Origin: Massilia sp. YIM B02763
GTDB lineage: Bacteria > Pseudomonadota > Gammaproteobacteria > Burkholderiales > Burkholderiaceae_D
Direction: 5' to 3'
Assembly (NCBI RefSeq): GCF_030412015.1
Contig: NZ_JASNRD010000014.1
Coordinates: 62,001-126,000, forward strand
DNA length: 64,000 bases
Shown: positions 35,216 through 44,695 of the stretch, in pieces
Position numbering within the stretch: the first letter of the stretch is position 1
Layout of the letters: each line of letters begins with the position of its first letter
Notes under the pieces: model-generated
The model's database searches: none
What the model was told of the DNA's origin: nothing
The model's input: only the letters and a program-made list of their open reading frames with translations
Position numbers and translations under genes: made by a program

Positions 35216-36628
35216 TCACGGCGCGCGCCCCTTCAGCAGCGCCTGCGCGGCCTGCACGCCGCTGCGCACGGCCGCTTCCAGCGTGGCCGGATAGTCGCTG
35301 GCCGTGTAGTCGCCGGCCAGGAACAGCCCGGGCAGGGCCGTCGCGTTCGCGGGGCGGGCGAGGCCGGGGGCGCAGGCGAAGGTGGCGCGCTTTTCCGTGA
35401 TGACCTGGCTCCAGCGCGACGCCGCCAGGCCCGGCATGGCGAAGGCGTCCGCCAGCTGCGCCGCCACGGCGCGCGCAAGCGCCTCCTGCGGCTGGGCCGC
35501 GGCATCGCCGGCGGCGCTGACGACGACGGCCAGCAGGCCGTCCTGGCCGTCTTTGCCACCTTCGTCGTCGGCGTCGAGCTGGCCGCGGTCGAACGCGAAC
35601 TGGCCCCACAGGCCCCGCTCGGGGGCATCGAGCAAGGCGCAGAACGGCAGCGGCAGGCGGGTGCCCGGATCGTACTGCAGGTAGACGGTGGAAATCGGCT
35701 CGTAGGCGAAGGCGTCGAGCTGCGCGCAGGTCTGTTCCAGCCCCGGCAGCGCGCGCAGCAGGCTGGCGGCCTGCCAGGGCGGCGCGGCGACGACGAGCGC
35801 ATCGTGGACCAGGCAGCCGGCATCGTTGCCCACGCGCCAGCGCGTGCCGTCCTGCGCGATGCTGCCCACCCGGGTACCCGTCAACACGCGGGCGCCGCGG
35901 CCTTCCAGCCAGCCGCGCGCGGCGTCGGGAAACAGCGCGTCGAGCAGCACGCGCGGGAGCAGCATGTCGGAAGCGGCGCGCTTGGCGCCCAGGCTGTCGC
36001 GCAGCACGGCCAGGAAGACCCGGGCCGAGGCGCGCTCGGGCGGGGTGTTCAACGCGGCGATGCACAGCGGCGCCCACAGCAGGCGCTGCAGGCGCGGGGT
36101 CTGGTCGAAGCGCTCGAGCAGCTCCGTGACGCTGCAGTCGGCGTGCAGCTGCCAGCCCATCCAGCGCGCGCTCGTCGAAAAACGCGCGAGCGCCAGCTTG
36201 TCCTCGCGCGCGAGACCCTTGGCGCGCAGCAGTGCCGCCAGCACGTGCAGCGGCGCCGGCAGGCGCGGGGCCACGAAATCCATCAGCCCCGAGGCGGGCG
36301 GATAGCGCATCTGCAGCGGCAGGCGCAGGAAGGCGGCGCGCGGGTCGACGCCGACGCGGCGCAGCAGCTTCAGGCTGTCCTTGTAGGCGCCCAGCAGGAT
36401 GTGCTGGCCGTTGTCCAGCCGCCGTTCTCCGGTCGGGCCCTTGACCTCGACGGCGCGCGCGCGGCCGCCCAGCGTGCGCGCCGCTTCGTACAGCGTGACG
36501 CGGCAGCCGGCGGCGGCCAGCTCGACGGCGGCGGCACAACCGGCCCAGCCGCCGCCGACCACCGCCACGTCGGCGCCGTCAGCCGCGCAGTCAGCCTCGC
36601 TGTCAGCCTCGCTGTCAGCCTTTAACAT
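35216..36628 (-). CDS. hpnE: Hydroxysqualene dehydroxylase
   Basis: 470-residue FAD amine-oxidase-like enzyme that reduces hydroxysqualene to squalene, last step of HpnCDE. VVGGGWAGCAAAVEL at about 23-37 is the FAD motif, GGRARAVEV (about 54) and LFLAGDYTASDYPATLEAA near the end are diagnostic. The start overlaps hpnD by 14 nt. Residues 4-17 (an acidic DSEADSEAD run) come from a short tandem repeat in the DNA, which makes the exact N-terminus uncertain. Confidence 0.92.
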   Translation of the reverse strand: MLKADSEADSEADCAADGADVAVVGGGWAGCAAAVELAAAGCRVTLYEAARTLGGRARAVEVKGPTGERRLDNGQHILLGAYKDSLKLLRRVGVDPRAAFLRLPLQMRYPPASGLMDFVAPRLPAPLHVLAALLRAKGLAREDKLALARFSTSARWMGWQLHADCSVTELLERFDQTPRLQRLLWAPLCIAALNTPPERASARVFLAVLRDSLGAKRAASDMLLPRVLLDALFPDAARGWLEGRGARVLTGTRVGSIAQDGTRWRVGNDAGCLVHDALVVAAPPWQAASLLRALPGLEQTCAQLDAFAYEPISTVYLQYDPGTRLPLPFCALLDAPERGLWGQFAFDRGQLDADDEGGKDGQDGLLAVVVSAAGDAAAQPQEALARAVAAQLADAFAMPGLAASRWSQVITEKRATFACAPGLARPANATALPGLFLAGDYTASDYPATLEAAVRSGVQAAQALLKGRAP

Positions 36629-37460
36629 ACGTCTTCCACGCCAGCCACAGCTTGCGCAGCGGCGTCAGCGAAATCTTCTGGTTCAGCACGTGGTAGCCGT
36701 CGCGCGCGATCTCGTCGAGCAGCGTGCGGTAGATCGCGGCCATCATCAGGCCGGGACGCTGGGCGCGCCGGTCGGCCTTGGGCAGCAGGGCGAAGGCCTC
36801 GTCGTAGATGCCCTGGGCGCGCTCGGTCTGGAACTTCATGAGCGCCTCGAACTTCTCGCTGTGGCGCGCGTTGAGGATGTCGGCCGCCGTCACGCCGAAC
36901 TGCTGCAGCTCGTTGACGGGCAGGTAGATGCGGCCCTTGCGCGCGTCCTCGCCCACGTCGCGGATGATGTTGGTGAGCTGGAACGCCAGTCCCAGCTTCT
37001 CGGCGTACTCGAGGGTCCGGGGATCGGTCACGCCGAAGATGCTGGCCGACAGGATGCCGACGACGCCGGCCACGTGCCAGCAGTACTTGCGCAGGCCGGC
37101 GTAATCGAGGTAGCGCGACTGGTCCAGGTCCATCTCCATGCCGTCGATGATCGCCAGCAGGTGCGCTTCCTTCAGGTCGTACACGGCCAGGTGGGGCTGC
37201 AACGCGAGCATCACGGGGTGCGTGGGCGGGTTGCCGTCGCCGTGGCCGTACATGCTCGACACTTCCTTGCGCCACCAGGCCAGCTTGATGCGGGCGACGG
37301 AGCCGTCGCTGGTCTCGTCCACGGTGTCGTCGACTTCCCGGCAGAACGCGTACAGCGCCGTGATCGCGCGCCGGCGTTCCGGCGGCAGGAACAGGAAGCT
37401 GTAGTAGAAGCTGGAGCCGCTCTGGACGGTCTTTTGTTGGCAGTATTCGTCGGGGGACAT
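36615..37460 (-). CDS. hpnD: Presqualene diphosphate synthase
   Basis: 281 residues of the trans-isoprenyl diphosphate synthase head-to-head type. It joins two farnesyl diphosphates to presqualene diphosphate. The two Asp-rich motifs are REVDDTVDE (about 41-49) and NIIRDVGEDARKGR (about 164-177). The start MSPDEYCQQ is chosen because upstream in-frame sequence is the antisense of hpnC-linked DNA. It is overlapped by hpnE and follows hpnC by 77 bases. Confidence 0.93.
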   Translation of the reverse strand: MSPDEYCQQKTVQSGSSFYYSFLFLPPERRRAITALYAFCREVDDTVDETSDGSVARIKLAWWRKEVSSMYGHGDGNPPTHPVMLALQPHLAVYDLKEAHLLAIIDGMEMDLDQSRYLDYAGLRKYCWHVAGVVGILSASIFGVTDPRTLEYAEKLGLAFQLTNIIRDVGEDARKGRIYLPVNELQQFGVTAADILNARHSEKFEALMKFQTERAQGIYDEAFALLPKADRRAQRPGLMMAAIYRTLLDEIARDGYHVLNQKISLTPLRKLWLAWKTYVKG

Positions 37461-37537
37461 AATCAAATTCGGGTCATGCGGCGCGGGGCCGCGCGGTGAG
37501 TCCGCTATCTTATCCGATGGTGCGCAATTCCGGTCCA

Positions 37538-38347
37538 CTACATGCGGAGGGCGCGCCAGGCGACGACGATCCAGTCGCGGCGCTTCAGTTGGGGACGGCG
37601 CCGGAACACGTCGTACTGCACGCGCTCGATGGCGTCGAGGATGCGCAGGCCGCCCTGCACGATGAAGCGCAGTTCCCAGCCGATGCGGCCCGGCAGGCGC
37701 GTGGCCAGCGGCGCGCCCTGCAGCATCAGCGCCCTGGCACGTTCGACCTGGAAGTCCATCAGGGCGCGCCAGGCAGGGCCGGTGCGGCCGTGGGCGATGT
37801 CGTCCTCGGACACGCCGAAGCGCGCCAGGTCTTCCCGCGGCAGGTAGATGCGGCCCTTGTCGATGTCGATCGCGACGTCCTGCCAGAAATTGATGAGCTG
37901 CAGGGCCGTGCAGATGGCGTCGGCGTCGCGCAGGCTGGCCTCGTCGTCGACCTCGTACAGGCCCAGCATCAGGCGCCCGACGGGGTTGGCGGAACGGCGG
38001 CAGTAGTCGAGCAGGGCGCCGTAGTCTGCATAGCGGGTCGTCACGACGTCCTGGCGGAAGGCGCTGAGCAGGTCGCGCAGCGGCTGCAGCGGCAGGCGGT
38101 GCGCGCGCAGGGCCGCGGCCAGGCGCGCGAACATGGGGTCGACGCTCGGCTGGTCGACGGCGATCACGTCGAGCTGGGCCTCGTAGGCCTGCAGCGCGGC
38201 CAGGCGCTGCTCGGGCGTCGCGTCGCCCTCGTCGGCCAGGTCGTCGGCGCTGCGCGCGAACGCATAGATCGCCTCGACCGCCGGCACCAGGCGGCGCGGC
38301 ATCAGGAGCGAGGCGACGGGGAAGTTTTCGTAGTGGTCGACAGCCAT
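37538..38347 (-). CDS. hpnC: Hydroxysqualene synthase
   Basis: 269 residues, paralogue of HpnD; converts presqualene diphosphate to hydroxysqualene. Asp-rich motifs are RSADDLADEG (about 32-41) and NFWQDVAIDIDKGR (about 153-166), the first in the HpnC-type SADDLAD form. First gene of hpnCDE, so squalene is made without a single squalene synthase; the cyclase for hopanoids is not in the window. Confidence 0.93.
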   Translation of the reverse strand: MAVDHYENFPVASLLMPRRLVPAVEAIYAFARSADDLADEGDATPEQRLAALQAYEAQLDVIAVDQPSVDPMFARLAAALRAHRLPLQPLRDLLSAFRQDVVTTRYADYGALLDYCRRSANPVGRLMLGLYEVDDEASLRDADAICTALQLINFWQDVAIDIDKGRIYLPREDLARFGVSEDDIAHGRTGPAWRALMDFQVERARALMLQGAPLATRLPGRIGWELRFIVQGGLRILDAIERVQYDVFRRRPQLKRRDWIVVAWRALRM

Positions 38348-38426
38348 GGATGAGGAACGGAGCGGGGACCCAAGCAGGATCTAGATTGCTGACTCTAAAG
38401 TCATTTATTTCGCATTGTTGCATGAT

Positions 38427-38432
38427 TATAAT
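38427..38432 (+). promoter_or_regulatory. TATAAT box between hpnC and the RND operon
   Basis: A perfect TATAAT that, being part of ATTATAAT, also reads as TATAAT on the minus strand, so it could serve either hpnC or the efflux operon. No strong -35 is present. A TGACT/AGTCA dyad (38390-38403) lies next to it, and a family A fragment (GGGGACCCAAGC) at 38364. Confidence 0.35.
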
Positions 38433-38531
38433 TGCTCAGCTTCATGCCAAGTAATAAATCGACGCAATGCCCGGCGCGGACCGTCACGCGCGCCGCGTCG
38501 CCCATGTGCAGGATCGACCGAGGACTCCATC

Positions 38532-39737
38532 GTGCTCCACTCGTTTGTGCTTGACCCGTTTTCCCCTCGCTGCGCCCAGCCGCGCGCAGCCATGCTGTCC
38601 GCCGTACTCCTGGCGGTATTCCTTGCCGCGCTGCTGGGCGGCTGCTCGAAAGCGCCGCCGCCGGCGCCCGACGTGCGCCCCGTACGGGCGCTGACGCTGG
38701 CGGCCGGCAACGGCGGCGCCAGCGCCGAGTTTTCCGGCGATGTGCGGCCGCGCTACGAATCGCGCCTAGGCTTTCGCGTGGGCGGCAAGATCAGCGCGCG
38801 CCAGGTCGACGTCGGCACCGTCGTCAAGCGCGGCCAGGTGCTGATGCAGCTCGACCCGCAGGATCTGCGCCTAGGCCAGGCCCAGGCAGACGCCAGCCTG
38901 CGCGCGGCGCAGACGACTGCGGAACTGGCGCGCGCGGAGCTGAAGCGCTACCAGGACCTGCGCGCCCAGAACTTCGTCAGCCAGGCCGTGCTCGACGAGA
39001 AGATCGCCGCGGCCCGCTCCACCCAGGCCCAGGCAGAGGCGGCGCGCGCGGCCCTGCGCAACCAGGCCAACCAGACGGGCTATGCGCGCCTGCTCGCGGA
39101 CGCCGACGGCGTCGTCACGGGCATCGACGCGGAAGTGGGCCAGGTCGTGCAGGCCGGCACCCCCGTCGTGCGGGTGGCGCGCACCGACGAGAAGGAGGTC
39201 GTGATCGGCGTGCCCGAGGACCAGGTCGACGCGCTGCGCGAGGTGGCCGACGTCAGGGTGCGGCTGTGGGCCGACCCGGGCGCCAGCATTCCGGGCAAGA
39301 TCCGCGAAGTGTCGCCGGTGGCCGACCCGGCCACGCGCACCTACACGGTCAAGGTCACGGTGCCTGCGCGCGAGGATATCCGCCTGGGCATGACGGCCGT
39401 GGTGGCGCTGCAGAAGAAAGGCGACAAGCAGGGCGGCGTCCGCGTGCCGTTGCCGGCCCTGGTCCAGAACGGGGGCGCGACCTCGGTGTGGGTCGTGGAA
39501 AACGGGGCTGTGCGCTTGGTGCCCGTGAAGGTCGGCGGCGTGTCCGGCAACGACGTGGTGCTGGTGGACGGGGTGCGTCCGGGCCAGACGATCGTCACGG
39601 CCGGCGTCAACCTGCTCAAGAGCGGCCAGAAGGTCAGGATCCTCGCGGCCGACGTGGCGCGCCGCGGCGATGCCGAGCAGGAGGCCATCGGCGGCGCGGC
39701 GAACGGTGGCGCAGCGGCGGCCGGGGTCAAGCAATGA
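38532..39737 (+). CDS. RND efflux periplasmic adaptor, lipoprotein
   Basis: 401 residues from a GTG preceded by GAGGA; an ATG at 38592 would give a shorter leader. Either way the signal ends in a lipobox LLGGC, so the protein is lipid-anchored. The mature part has the biotinyl-lipoyl motif (VGTVVKRGQVLMQLDPQD), a coiled-coil hairpin (about 125-190) and the beta-barrel and membrane-proximal domains of MexA/AcrA-like adaptors. Its stop overlaps the pump gene start by ATGA. No outer-membrane channel gene is adjacent. Confidence 0.9.
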   Translation: MLHSFVLDPFSPRCAQPRAAMLSAVLLAVFLAALLGGCSKAPPPAPDVRPVRALTLAAGNGGASAEFSGDVRPRYESRLGFRVGGKISARQVDVGTVVKRGQVLMQLDPQDLRLGQAQADASLRAAQTTAELARAELKRYQDLRAQNFVSQAVLDEKIAAARSTQAQAEAARAALRNQANQTGYARLLADADGVVTGIDAEVGQVVQAGTPVVRVARTDEKEVVIGVPEDQVDALREVADVRVRLWADPGASIPGKIREVSPVADPATRTYTVKVTVPAREDIRLGMTAVVALQKKGDKQGGVRVPLPALVQNGGATSVWVVENGAVRLVPVKVGGVSGNDVVLVDGVRPGQTIVTAGVNLLKSGQKVRILAADVARRGDAEQEAIGGAANGGAAAAGVKQ

Positions 39738-42700
39738 GGCACTTCAACCTGTCGCGCTGGGTCCTCGAGAACATACCCCTCACGCGCTACCTGATCGCCG
39801 CGCTGCTGATCGGCGGCATCCTCAGCTACCAGCAGCTGGGCCAGGACGAGGATCCGCCGTTCACCTTCCGCATCATGGTCGTCACGGCCTACTGGCCCGG
39901 CGCCACCGGCGTCCAGATGGCCCAGCAGGTCACGGACAAGCTGGAGAGGAAGCTGCAGGAAACGCCGCACGTCGACAAGATCCGCAGCTTTTCCAAGCCG
40001 GGCGAGACGACGATCCTGATCGAGCTGCGCGAATCGACGCCGCCCCAGGACGTGCCGTCTACCTGGTACCAGGTGCGCAAGAAGGTCGGCGACATCGCGA
40101 ACACGCTGCCGCAGGGCGTGGTCGGGCCGTTCTTCAACGACGAATTCGGCGACACCTACGGCTCGATCTTCGCGCTGTCCGGCGACGGCTTCACCTACGC
40201 CGAGATGCGCGACTACGCCGACTTCGTGCGCCAGCAGCTGCTGGCGGTTCCGCTCGTCGCCAAGGTCGAGCAGTTCGGCGTGCAGGAAGAAAAGATCAAC
40301 ATCTTGTTCTCGCAGCAGAAGTTCGCCCAGCTGGGCGTGCCGTTCGAACAGATCGTGAACCAGATCGCGACGCAGAACGGCATCGAGTCGGCCGGCATGC
40401 TGGTGACGCCGCTGGAAAACCTGCAGGTGCGCGTGACGGGCGGCCTGAAGACCGTCAAGCAGCTGGAAGACCTGAGCCTGCGCGCCGGCGGCACCACGTT
40501 CCGCCTGGGCGACTTCGCGAAGGTGGAGCGCGCCTACGAGGATCCGCCGCGCGAGAAGATGCGCTACAACGGCCACGAGGTGATCGGCCTGGGCGTGTCG
40601 ATGGAAAAGGGCGGCAACATCATCGCGCTGGGCAAGGGGCTGGAAGCGACGGTGGAGCGGATCCGCGCCCAGCTCCCCGTCGGCATCGAGCTGGAACGGG
40701 TGTCGAACCAGCCGGCCGCCGTCACCGAGTCCGTCGACGAGTTCATGCACACGCTGGTCGAGGCGGTGGTGATCGTGCTCGTCGTGTCCTTCCTCGCGCT
40801 GGGGCTGCACAGGAAGCCCAGGCTGCGCCTGGACATCTGGCCCGGCCTCGTCGTGGCGCTGACGATCCCGCTGGTGCTGGCGATCACCTTCCTGTTCATG
40901 CACATCTTCGACATCTCGCTGCACAAGGTGTCGCTGGGCGCCCTGATCATCGCGCTGGGCCTGCTGGTCGACGACGCCATCATCGCCGTCGAGATGATGG
41001 TCCGGAAAATGGAGGAGGGCATGTCGCGCTTCGAGGCGGCGACCTTCGCCTACACGTCGACCGCCTTCCCCATGCTGACGGGCACGCTGATCACGGCCGC
41101 CGGCTTCCTGCCGATCGGCCTGGCGAAGTCCGCCGCCGGCGAATACACGTTCACGATGTTCTCGGTGAACGCCATCGCCCTGCTCGTGTCGTGGCTCGTG
41201 GCCGTGAGTTTCACGCCCTACATCGGCTTCATCCTGCTGAAGGTGAGTCCGCATGCGGACGGCGAGGGCGGGGCGCATGCCCACGACGTCTTCGACACGC
41301 CCGCCTACCGTCGCCTGCGCCGCACCGTCGACTGGTGCGTCACATGGCGCAAGACGACGATCGCGCTGTCGCTGGGCGTGTTCGCGCTGGGCGTGTTCGG
41401 CTTCAAGTTCATCGAGAAGCAGTTCTTCCCCGATTCCAGCCGTCCCGAACTGATGGTCGAAATGTGGCTGCCCGAGGGCACGAGCTTCGCGACCAACGAG
41501 GCGCTGGTCAAGAAATTCGAGCGCTTCGTGCGCGCCCAGCCTGAGCTGCACAGCGTGACGAGCTACGTCGGCACGGGCAGCCCGCGCTTCTACCTGCCGC
41601 TGGACCAGATCTTCCCGCAGTCGAACGTGTCGCAGTTCGTCGTGCTGCCCAAGGACCTGGCGCAGCGCGAGACCCTGCGGCGCAAGATCGAGGAGGCGTT
41701 CAAGACCGACTTCCCGGAAGTGCGTGGACGCGTGAAACTGCTGCCGAACGGGCCCCCGGTGCCGTATCCCGTGCAGTTCCAGGTGGCCGGACCGGATATC
41801 GCCGTCGTGCGCGGCGTCGCCGACCGGGTCAAGGACATCCTGCGCGCGAACCCGAACGCCGTCGGCGTCAACGACAACTGGAACGAATCGGTGAAGGTGC
41901 TGCGCCTGGACCTCGACCAGGACAAGCTGCGCGCGCTGGGCGTGACGTCCCAGGCCGTGCGGCGCACGGTGGCGACCGTGCTGTCCGGGACGACGGTGGG
42001 CCAGTTCCGCGAGAGCAACCGCCTGATCGACATCGTCGTGCGCCAGCCCGTCGAAGAGCGCTCGACCATGTCGGTGCTCGCGAACACCAACGTGGCGACG
42101 CCGGCGGGCCGTCCCGTGCCGCTGTCGCAGCTGGCCCGCATCGAGTTCGTGTGGGAGCCGGGCGTCGTGTGGCGCGAAGGGCGCGAGTGGGCGATCATGG
42201 TCCAGGCGGACGTGGTCGAGGGCATCCAGGGCCCGACCGTGTCGGCGCAGGTGGGCGACAAGCTGGCGGCGCTGCGCGCCGGGCTGCCGGCCGGCTACCG
42301 CATCACGCTGGAAGGGGCGGCGGCCGACAGTTCCGAGGCGGAAGCCTCGATCGCCGCCAACGTGCCGCTGGTGCTGTTCATCGTGTTCACGCTGCTGATG
42401 CTGCAATTGAAGAGCTTCTCGCGCGCGCTGCTCGTGTTCCTCACGGGACCGCTGGGCGTGGCCGGCGCGGCGATGGCGCTGCTGGCGCTGCACCGGCCGT
42501 TCGGCTTCGTCGCCAACCTGGGCGTGATCGCGCTGTTCGGCATGATCATCCGCAATTCCGTGATCCTCGTCGACCAGATCGAGAAGGACATCGCGGCCGG
42601 ACATCCGGCCTGGGACGCGATCGTCGACAGCGCCGTGCGCCGCGCCCGACCGATCCTGCTGACGGCCGCCGCGGCGGCGCTGGCGATGATCCCGCTGTCG

Positions 42701-42856
42701 CGTTCCGTTTTCTGGGGGCCGATGGCGGTGGCGATCATGGGTGGCCTGCTGGTGGCGACGGCGCTGACGCTGCTGTTCCTGCCGGCGCTGTATGCGGCGT
42801 GGTTCCGGGTGCGCAGGGCGGACGGCTCGCCGTCCACGCGTTCGACCGGCGCATGA
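39734..42856 (+). CDS. RND efflux pump inner-membrane permease
   Basis: 1040 residues, AcrB-type length, with twelve membrane helices and two large periplasmic loops. Helix 4 carries the proton-relay Asp pair in ALGLLVDDAIIAVEMM (about 411), with FGMIIRNSVILVDQIE in the second half. It exports an unknown substrate, probably a drug or dye. Start fixed by the ATGA overlap. The last 14 codons (encoding RADGSPSTRSTGA) coincide with a family B repeat arm, so the natural end was probably replaced. Confidence 0.93.
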   Translation: MRHFNLSRWVLENIPLTRYLIAALLIGGILSYQQLGQDEDPPFTFRIMVVTAYWPGATGVQMAQQVTDKLERKLQETPHVDKIRSFSKPGETTILIELRESTPPQDVPSTWYQVRKKVGDIANTLPQGVVGPFFNDEFGDTYGSIFALSGDGFTYAEMRDYADFVRQQLLAVPLVAKVEQFGVQEEKINILFSQQKFAQLGVPFEQIVNQIATQNGIESAGMLVTPLENLQVRVTGGLKTVKQLEDLSLRAGGTTFRLGDFAKVERAYEDPPREKMRYNGHEVIGLGVSMEKGGNIIALGKGLEATVERIRAQLPVGIELERVSNQPAAVTESVDEFMHTLVEAVVIVLVVSFLALGLHRKPRLRLDIWPGLVVALTIPLVLAITFLFMHIFDISLHKVSLGALIIALGLLVDDAIIAVEMMVRKMEEGMSRFEAATFAYTSTAFPMLTGTLITAAGFLPIGLAKSAAGEYTFTMFSVNAIALLVSWLVAVSFTPYIGFILLKVSPHADGEGGAHAHDVFDTPAYRRLRRTVDWCVTWRKTTIALSLGVFALGVFGFKFIEKQFFPDSSRPELMVEMWLPEGTSFATNEALVKKFERFVRAQPELHSVTSYVGTGSPRFYLPLDQIFPQSNVSQFVVLPKDLAQRETLRRKIEEAFKTDFPEVRGRVKLLPNGPPVPYPVQFQVAGPDIAVVRGVADRVKDILRANPNAVGVNDNWNESVKVLRLDLDQDKLRALGVTSQAVRRTVATVLSGTTVGQFRESNRLIDIVVRQPVEERSTMSVLANTNVATPAGRPVPLSQLARIEFVWEPGVVWREGREWAIMVQADVVEGIQGPTVSAQVGDKLAALRAGLPAGYRITLEGAAADSSEAEASIAANVPLVLFIVFTLLMLQLKSFSRALLVFLTGPLGVAGAAMALLALHRPFGFVANLGVIALFGMIIRNSVILVDQIEKDIAAGHPAWDAIVDSAVRRARPILLTAAAAALAMIPLSRSVFWGPMAVAIMGGLLVATALTLLFLPALYAAWFRVRRADGSPSTRSTGA
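42815..42853. repeat. Family B long-element arm inside the RND pump gene
   Basis: The 30 bases at 42815-42844 match 52616-52645 with one difference and similarity continues to 42853. They are in frame and encode the C-terminus of the pump. Confidence 0.75.
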
Positions 42857-42876
42857 ACGCTCCAGCCCCAGCCCTA

Positions 42877-42897
42877 GGTGGGCATGGCATGCCCACC
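42877..42897. repeat. Family B short palindrome, copy B2
   Basis: GGTGGGCATG and CATGCCCACC, perfect 10-bp arms with one central base, 20 bases after the pump stop codon. The long arm at 42815 and this palindrome repeat the order seen at 52614-52756. Confidence 0.7.
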
Positions 42898-43079
42898 GTT
42901 CGCTGCGGCGCACCATCTGCGTAAACGATTGAAATTTCGCGAGAAAATGGCCGAGTTACGTCATAACGGGGCAAAAACGCGGCCATATGCGCTTCGCACG
43001 GATTAAAAATCGCCCAATGGTGTCAGAAAATCCAGTAAAATATCGTGTTGAAGTTGTAGCCCCTAATCAAGCGCATGGC
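42898..43079. other. AT-rich intergenic region before tRNA-Leu
   Basis: About 180 bases without a gene. A TAAAAT box at 43036 could start a short transcript leading to the hairpin at 43080 or to tRNA-Leu and tig. Confidence 0.4.
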
Positions 43080-43118
43080 AGGGCGGCCGGTTTCACCGTC
43101 GGGCGCCCTTTGTTTTTG
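43080..43118 (+). terminator. Terminator-like hairpin upstream of tRNA-Leu
   Basis: AGGGCG pairs with CGCCCT, with CCG/CGG pairing inside, followed by TTTGTTTTT. It lies 33 bases upstream of the tRNA. It may end a short leader or small RNA, or be an attenuator. Confidence 0.5.
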
Positions 43119-43151
43119 CGGGTAGATATGGGGCAAGATGCAGCATCCTGA

Positions 43152-43238
43152 GCGAGGATGGCGAAATTGGTAGACGCACCAGGTTTAGGTCCTGACGCCA
43201 GCAATGGTGTGGGGGTTCGAGTCCCCCTCCTCGCACCA
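43152..43238 (+). tRNA. tRNA-Leu (anticodon TAG)
   Basis: 87 nt with encoded CCA. Acceptor GCGAGGA pairs with TCCTCGC; the anticodon loop TTTAGGT gives TAG (reads CTA/CTN); the long variable arm (TGACGCCAGCAATGGTGT) and T-loop GGTTCGAGTCC are class II features. The tig gene follows by 31 bases, so the two may be cotranscribed. Confidence 0.95.
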
Positions 43239-43269
43239 CGAATAATTATTTTTTTGGACGATTTTTACA

Positions 43270-44610
43270 ATGGCAACTGCAGTCGAAAACCTGGGTAAAC
43301 TCGAGCGCCGCTTGACTCTCTCTTTTCCGCTGAGCGACGTACGTACGGAAGTCGAAAAGCGCCTCAAGCAGCAGGCCAAGACCGCACGTGCGCCGGGCTT
43401 CCGTCCGGGTAAGGTGCCGCTCAAGATGGTCGCCGCCCAGTACGGCTACCAGATCGAGTCCGACGTCCTGAACGACAAGGTTGGCCAGGCCTTCAACGAC
43501 GCCGCCAACGAAGCGCAGCTGCGCGTGGCCGGCATGCCGAAAATCGAGCCGAAGCAGGAAGCCCCGGAAGGCATGCTGGCATTCGACGCGACCTTCGAAG
43601 TCTACCCGGAAGTCGTGCTGCCGGCGCTGGACGGCATCGAAGTCGAGACCGTCAAGACCGACGTGTCGGACGCCGAGATCGACAAGACCATCGACATCCT
43701 GCGCAAGCAGCGCGTGCACTTCCACACCAAGGGTGAGGCAGGCGAGCACGGCGACGGCGGCGAAGCCGTCGCGGCCAACGGCGACCGCGTGACCGTCGAC
43801 TTCGTCGGCAAGATCGACGGCGTCGAGTTCGAAGGCGGCAAGGCCGAGGACTATCCGTTCGTGCTGGGCGAAGGCCGCATGCTGCCGGAATTCGAAGCCG
43901 CGACCGTGGGCCTGAAAGTGGGCGAGAGCAAGACCTTCCCGCTGCCGTTCCCCGAGGACTACCATGGCAAGGACGTGGCCGGCAAGACCGCCGAGTTCAC
44001 CATCACGCTGAAGAAGCTGGAGTGGGCGCACCTGCCGGAAGTCGACGCCGAGTTCGCCAAGTCGCTGGGCATCGAAGACGGCAGCGTCGAGAAAATGCGC
44101 GAAGACATCAAGGTCAACCTGGAGCGCGAAGTCAATGCCCGCATCAAGGCCCGCAACAAGGAAGCCGTGATGGACGCCCTGGTCAAGCACACCGAGATGG
44201 ACGTGCCGAAGGTCATGGTCGAGCAGGATTCGGAACGCCTGGCCGAGCAGACCCGCCAGGACATGGCCCAGCGCGGCATGGACGTCAAGAGCCTGCCGTT
44301 CCCGGCCGATTTGTTCGCGACCAAGGCCGAGCGCCGCGTGCGCCTGGGCCTGATCCTGTCGCAACTGGTCCAGGACAATAACCTGCAAGCTACCCAAGAG
44401 CAGGTGAAGGCCCAGATCGAGGACTTCGCGCAAAGCTACGAGGATCCGAAGGAAGTCCTGAAGTACTACTACAGCGACCGTCGCCGCCTGGGCGAGGTGG
44501 AAGCTCTTGTATTGGAAGAAAACGTCGTTAACTATGTGCTTGGCAAGGCGAAGGTGACTGCCAAGGACATCGCCTTTGACGAACTGATGGGAAGCACCGC
44601 GCAGGCGTAA
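43270..44610 (+). CDS. tig: Trigger factor (ribosome-bound chaperone, PPIase)
   Basis: 446 residues, full length. The ribosome-binding loop GFRPGKVP is at 43-50 in the N-terminal domain; an FKBP-type domain (about 165-245, [17 protein letters not shown]) and a long helical C-terminal chaperone part follow. It meets nascent chains at the exit tunnel. Followed by clpP at 86 bases with an inverted repeat (GGAGCCGT / ACGGCTCC, 44622-44667) between but no T-run, so transcription may continue. Confidence 0.97.
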   Translation: MATAVENLGKLERRLTLSFPLSDVRTEVEKRLKQQAKTARAPGFRPGKVPLKMVAAQYGYQIESDVLNDKVGQAFNDAANEAQLRVAGMPKIEPKQEAPEGMLAFDATFEVYPEVVLPALDGIEVETVKTDVSDAEIDKTIDILRKQRVHFHTKGEAGEHGDGGEAVAANGDRVTVDFVGKIDGVEFEGGKAEDYPFVLGEGRMLPEFEAATVGLKVGESKTFPLPFPEDYHGKDVAGKTAEFTITLKKLEWAHLPEVDAEFAKSLGIEDGSVEKMREDIKVNLEREVNARIKARNKEAVMDALVKHTEMDVPKVMVEQDSERLAEQTRQDMAQRGMDVKSLPFPADLFATKAERRVRLGLILSQLVQDNNLQATQEQVKAQIEDFAQSYEDPKEVLKYYYSDRRRLGEVEALVLEENVVNYVLGKAKVTAKDIAFDELMGSTAQA

Positions 44611-44695
44611 GCTTCCTTGAGGGAGCCGTGCGACAATACCCTTGCTGTTTTGGGATAGTACGGCTCCGTAATCTTCATTAAGGAAAGTGACAGGT

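Noticed and set aside
37461..38423. Extension of the hpnD frame across hpnC
   Set aside because: It is an out-of-frame reading of hpnC; HpnD begins at MSPDEYCQQ with normal length.
39341..42916. Very long minus-strand frame opposite the RND pump
   Set aside because: Antisense shadow of a clear 1040-residue RND permease; no motif or RBS of its own.
44622..44667. Inverted repeat between tig and clpP as a terminator
   Set aside because: No T-run follows either arm; it may be a processing site but a terminator is not supported.
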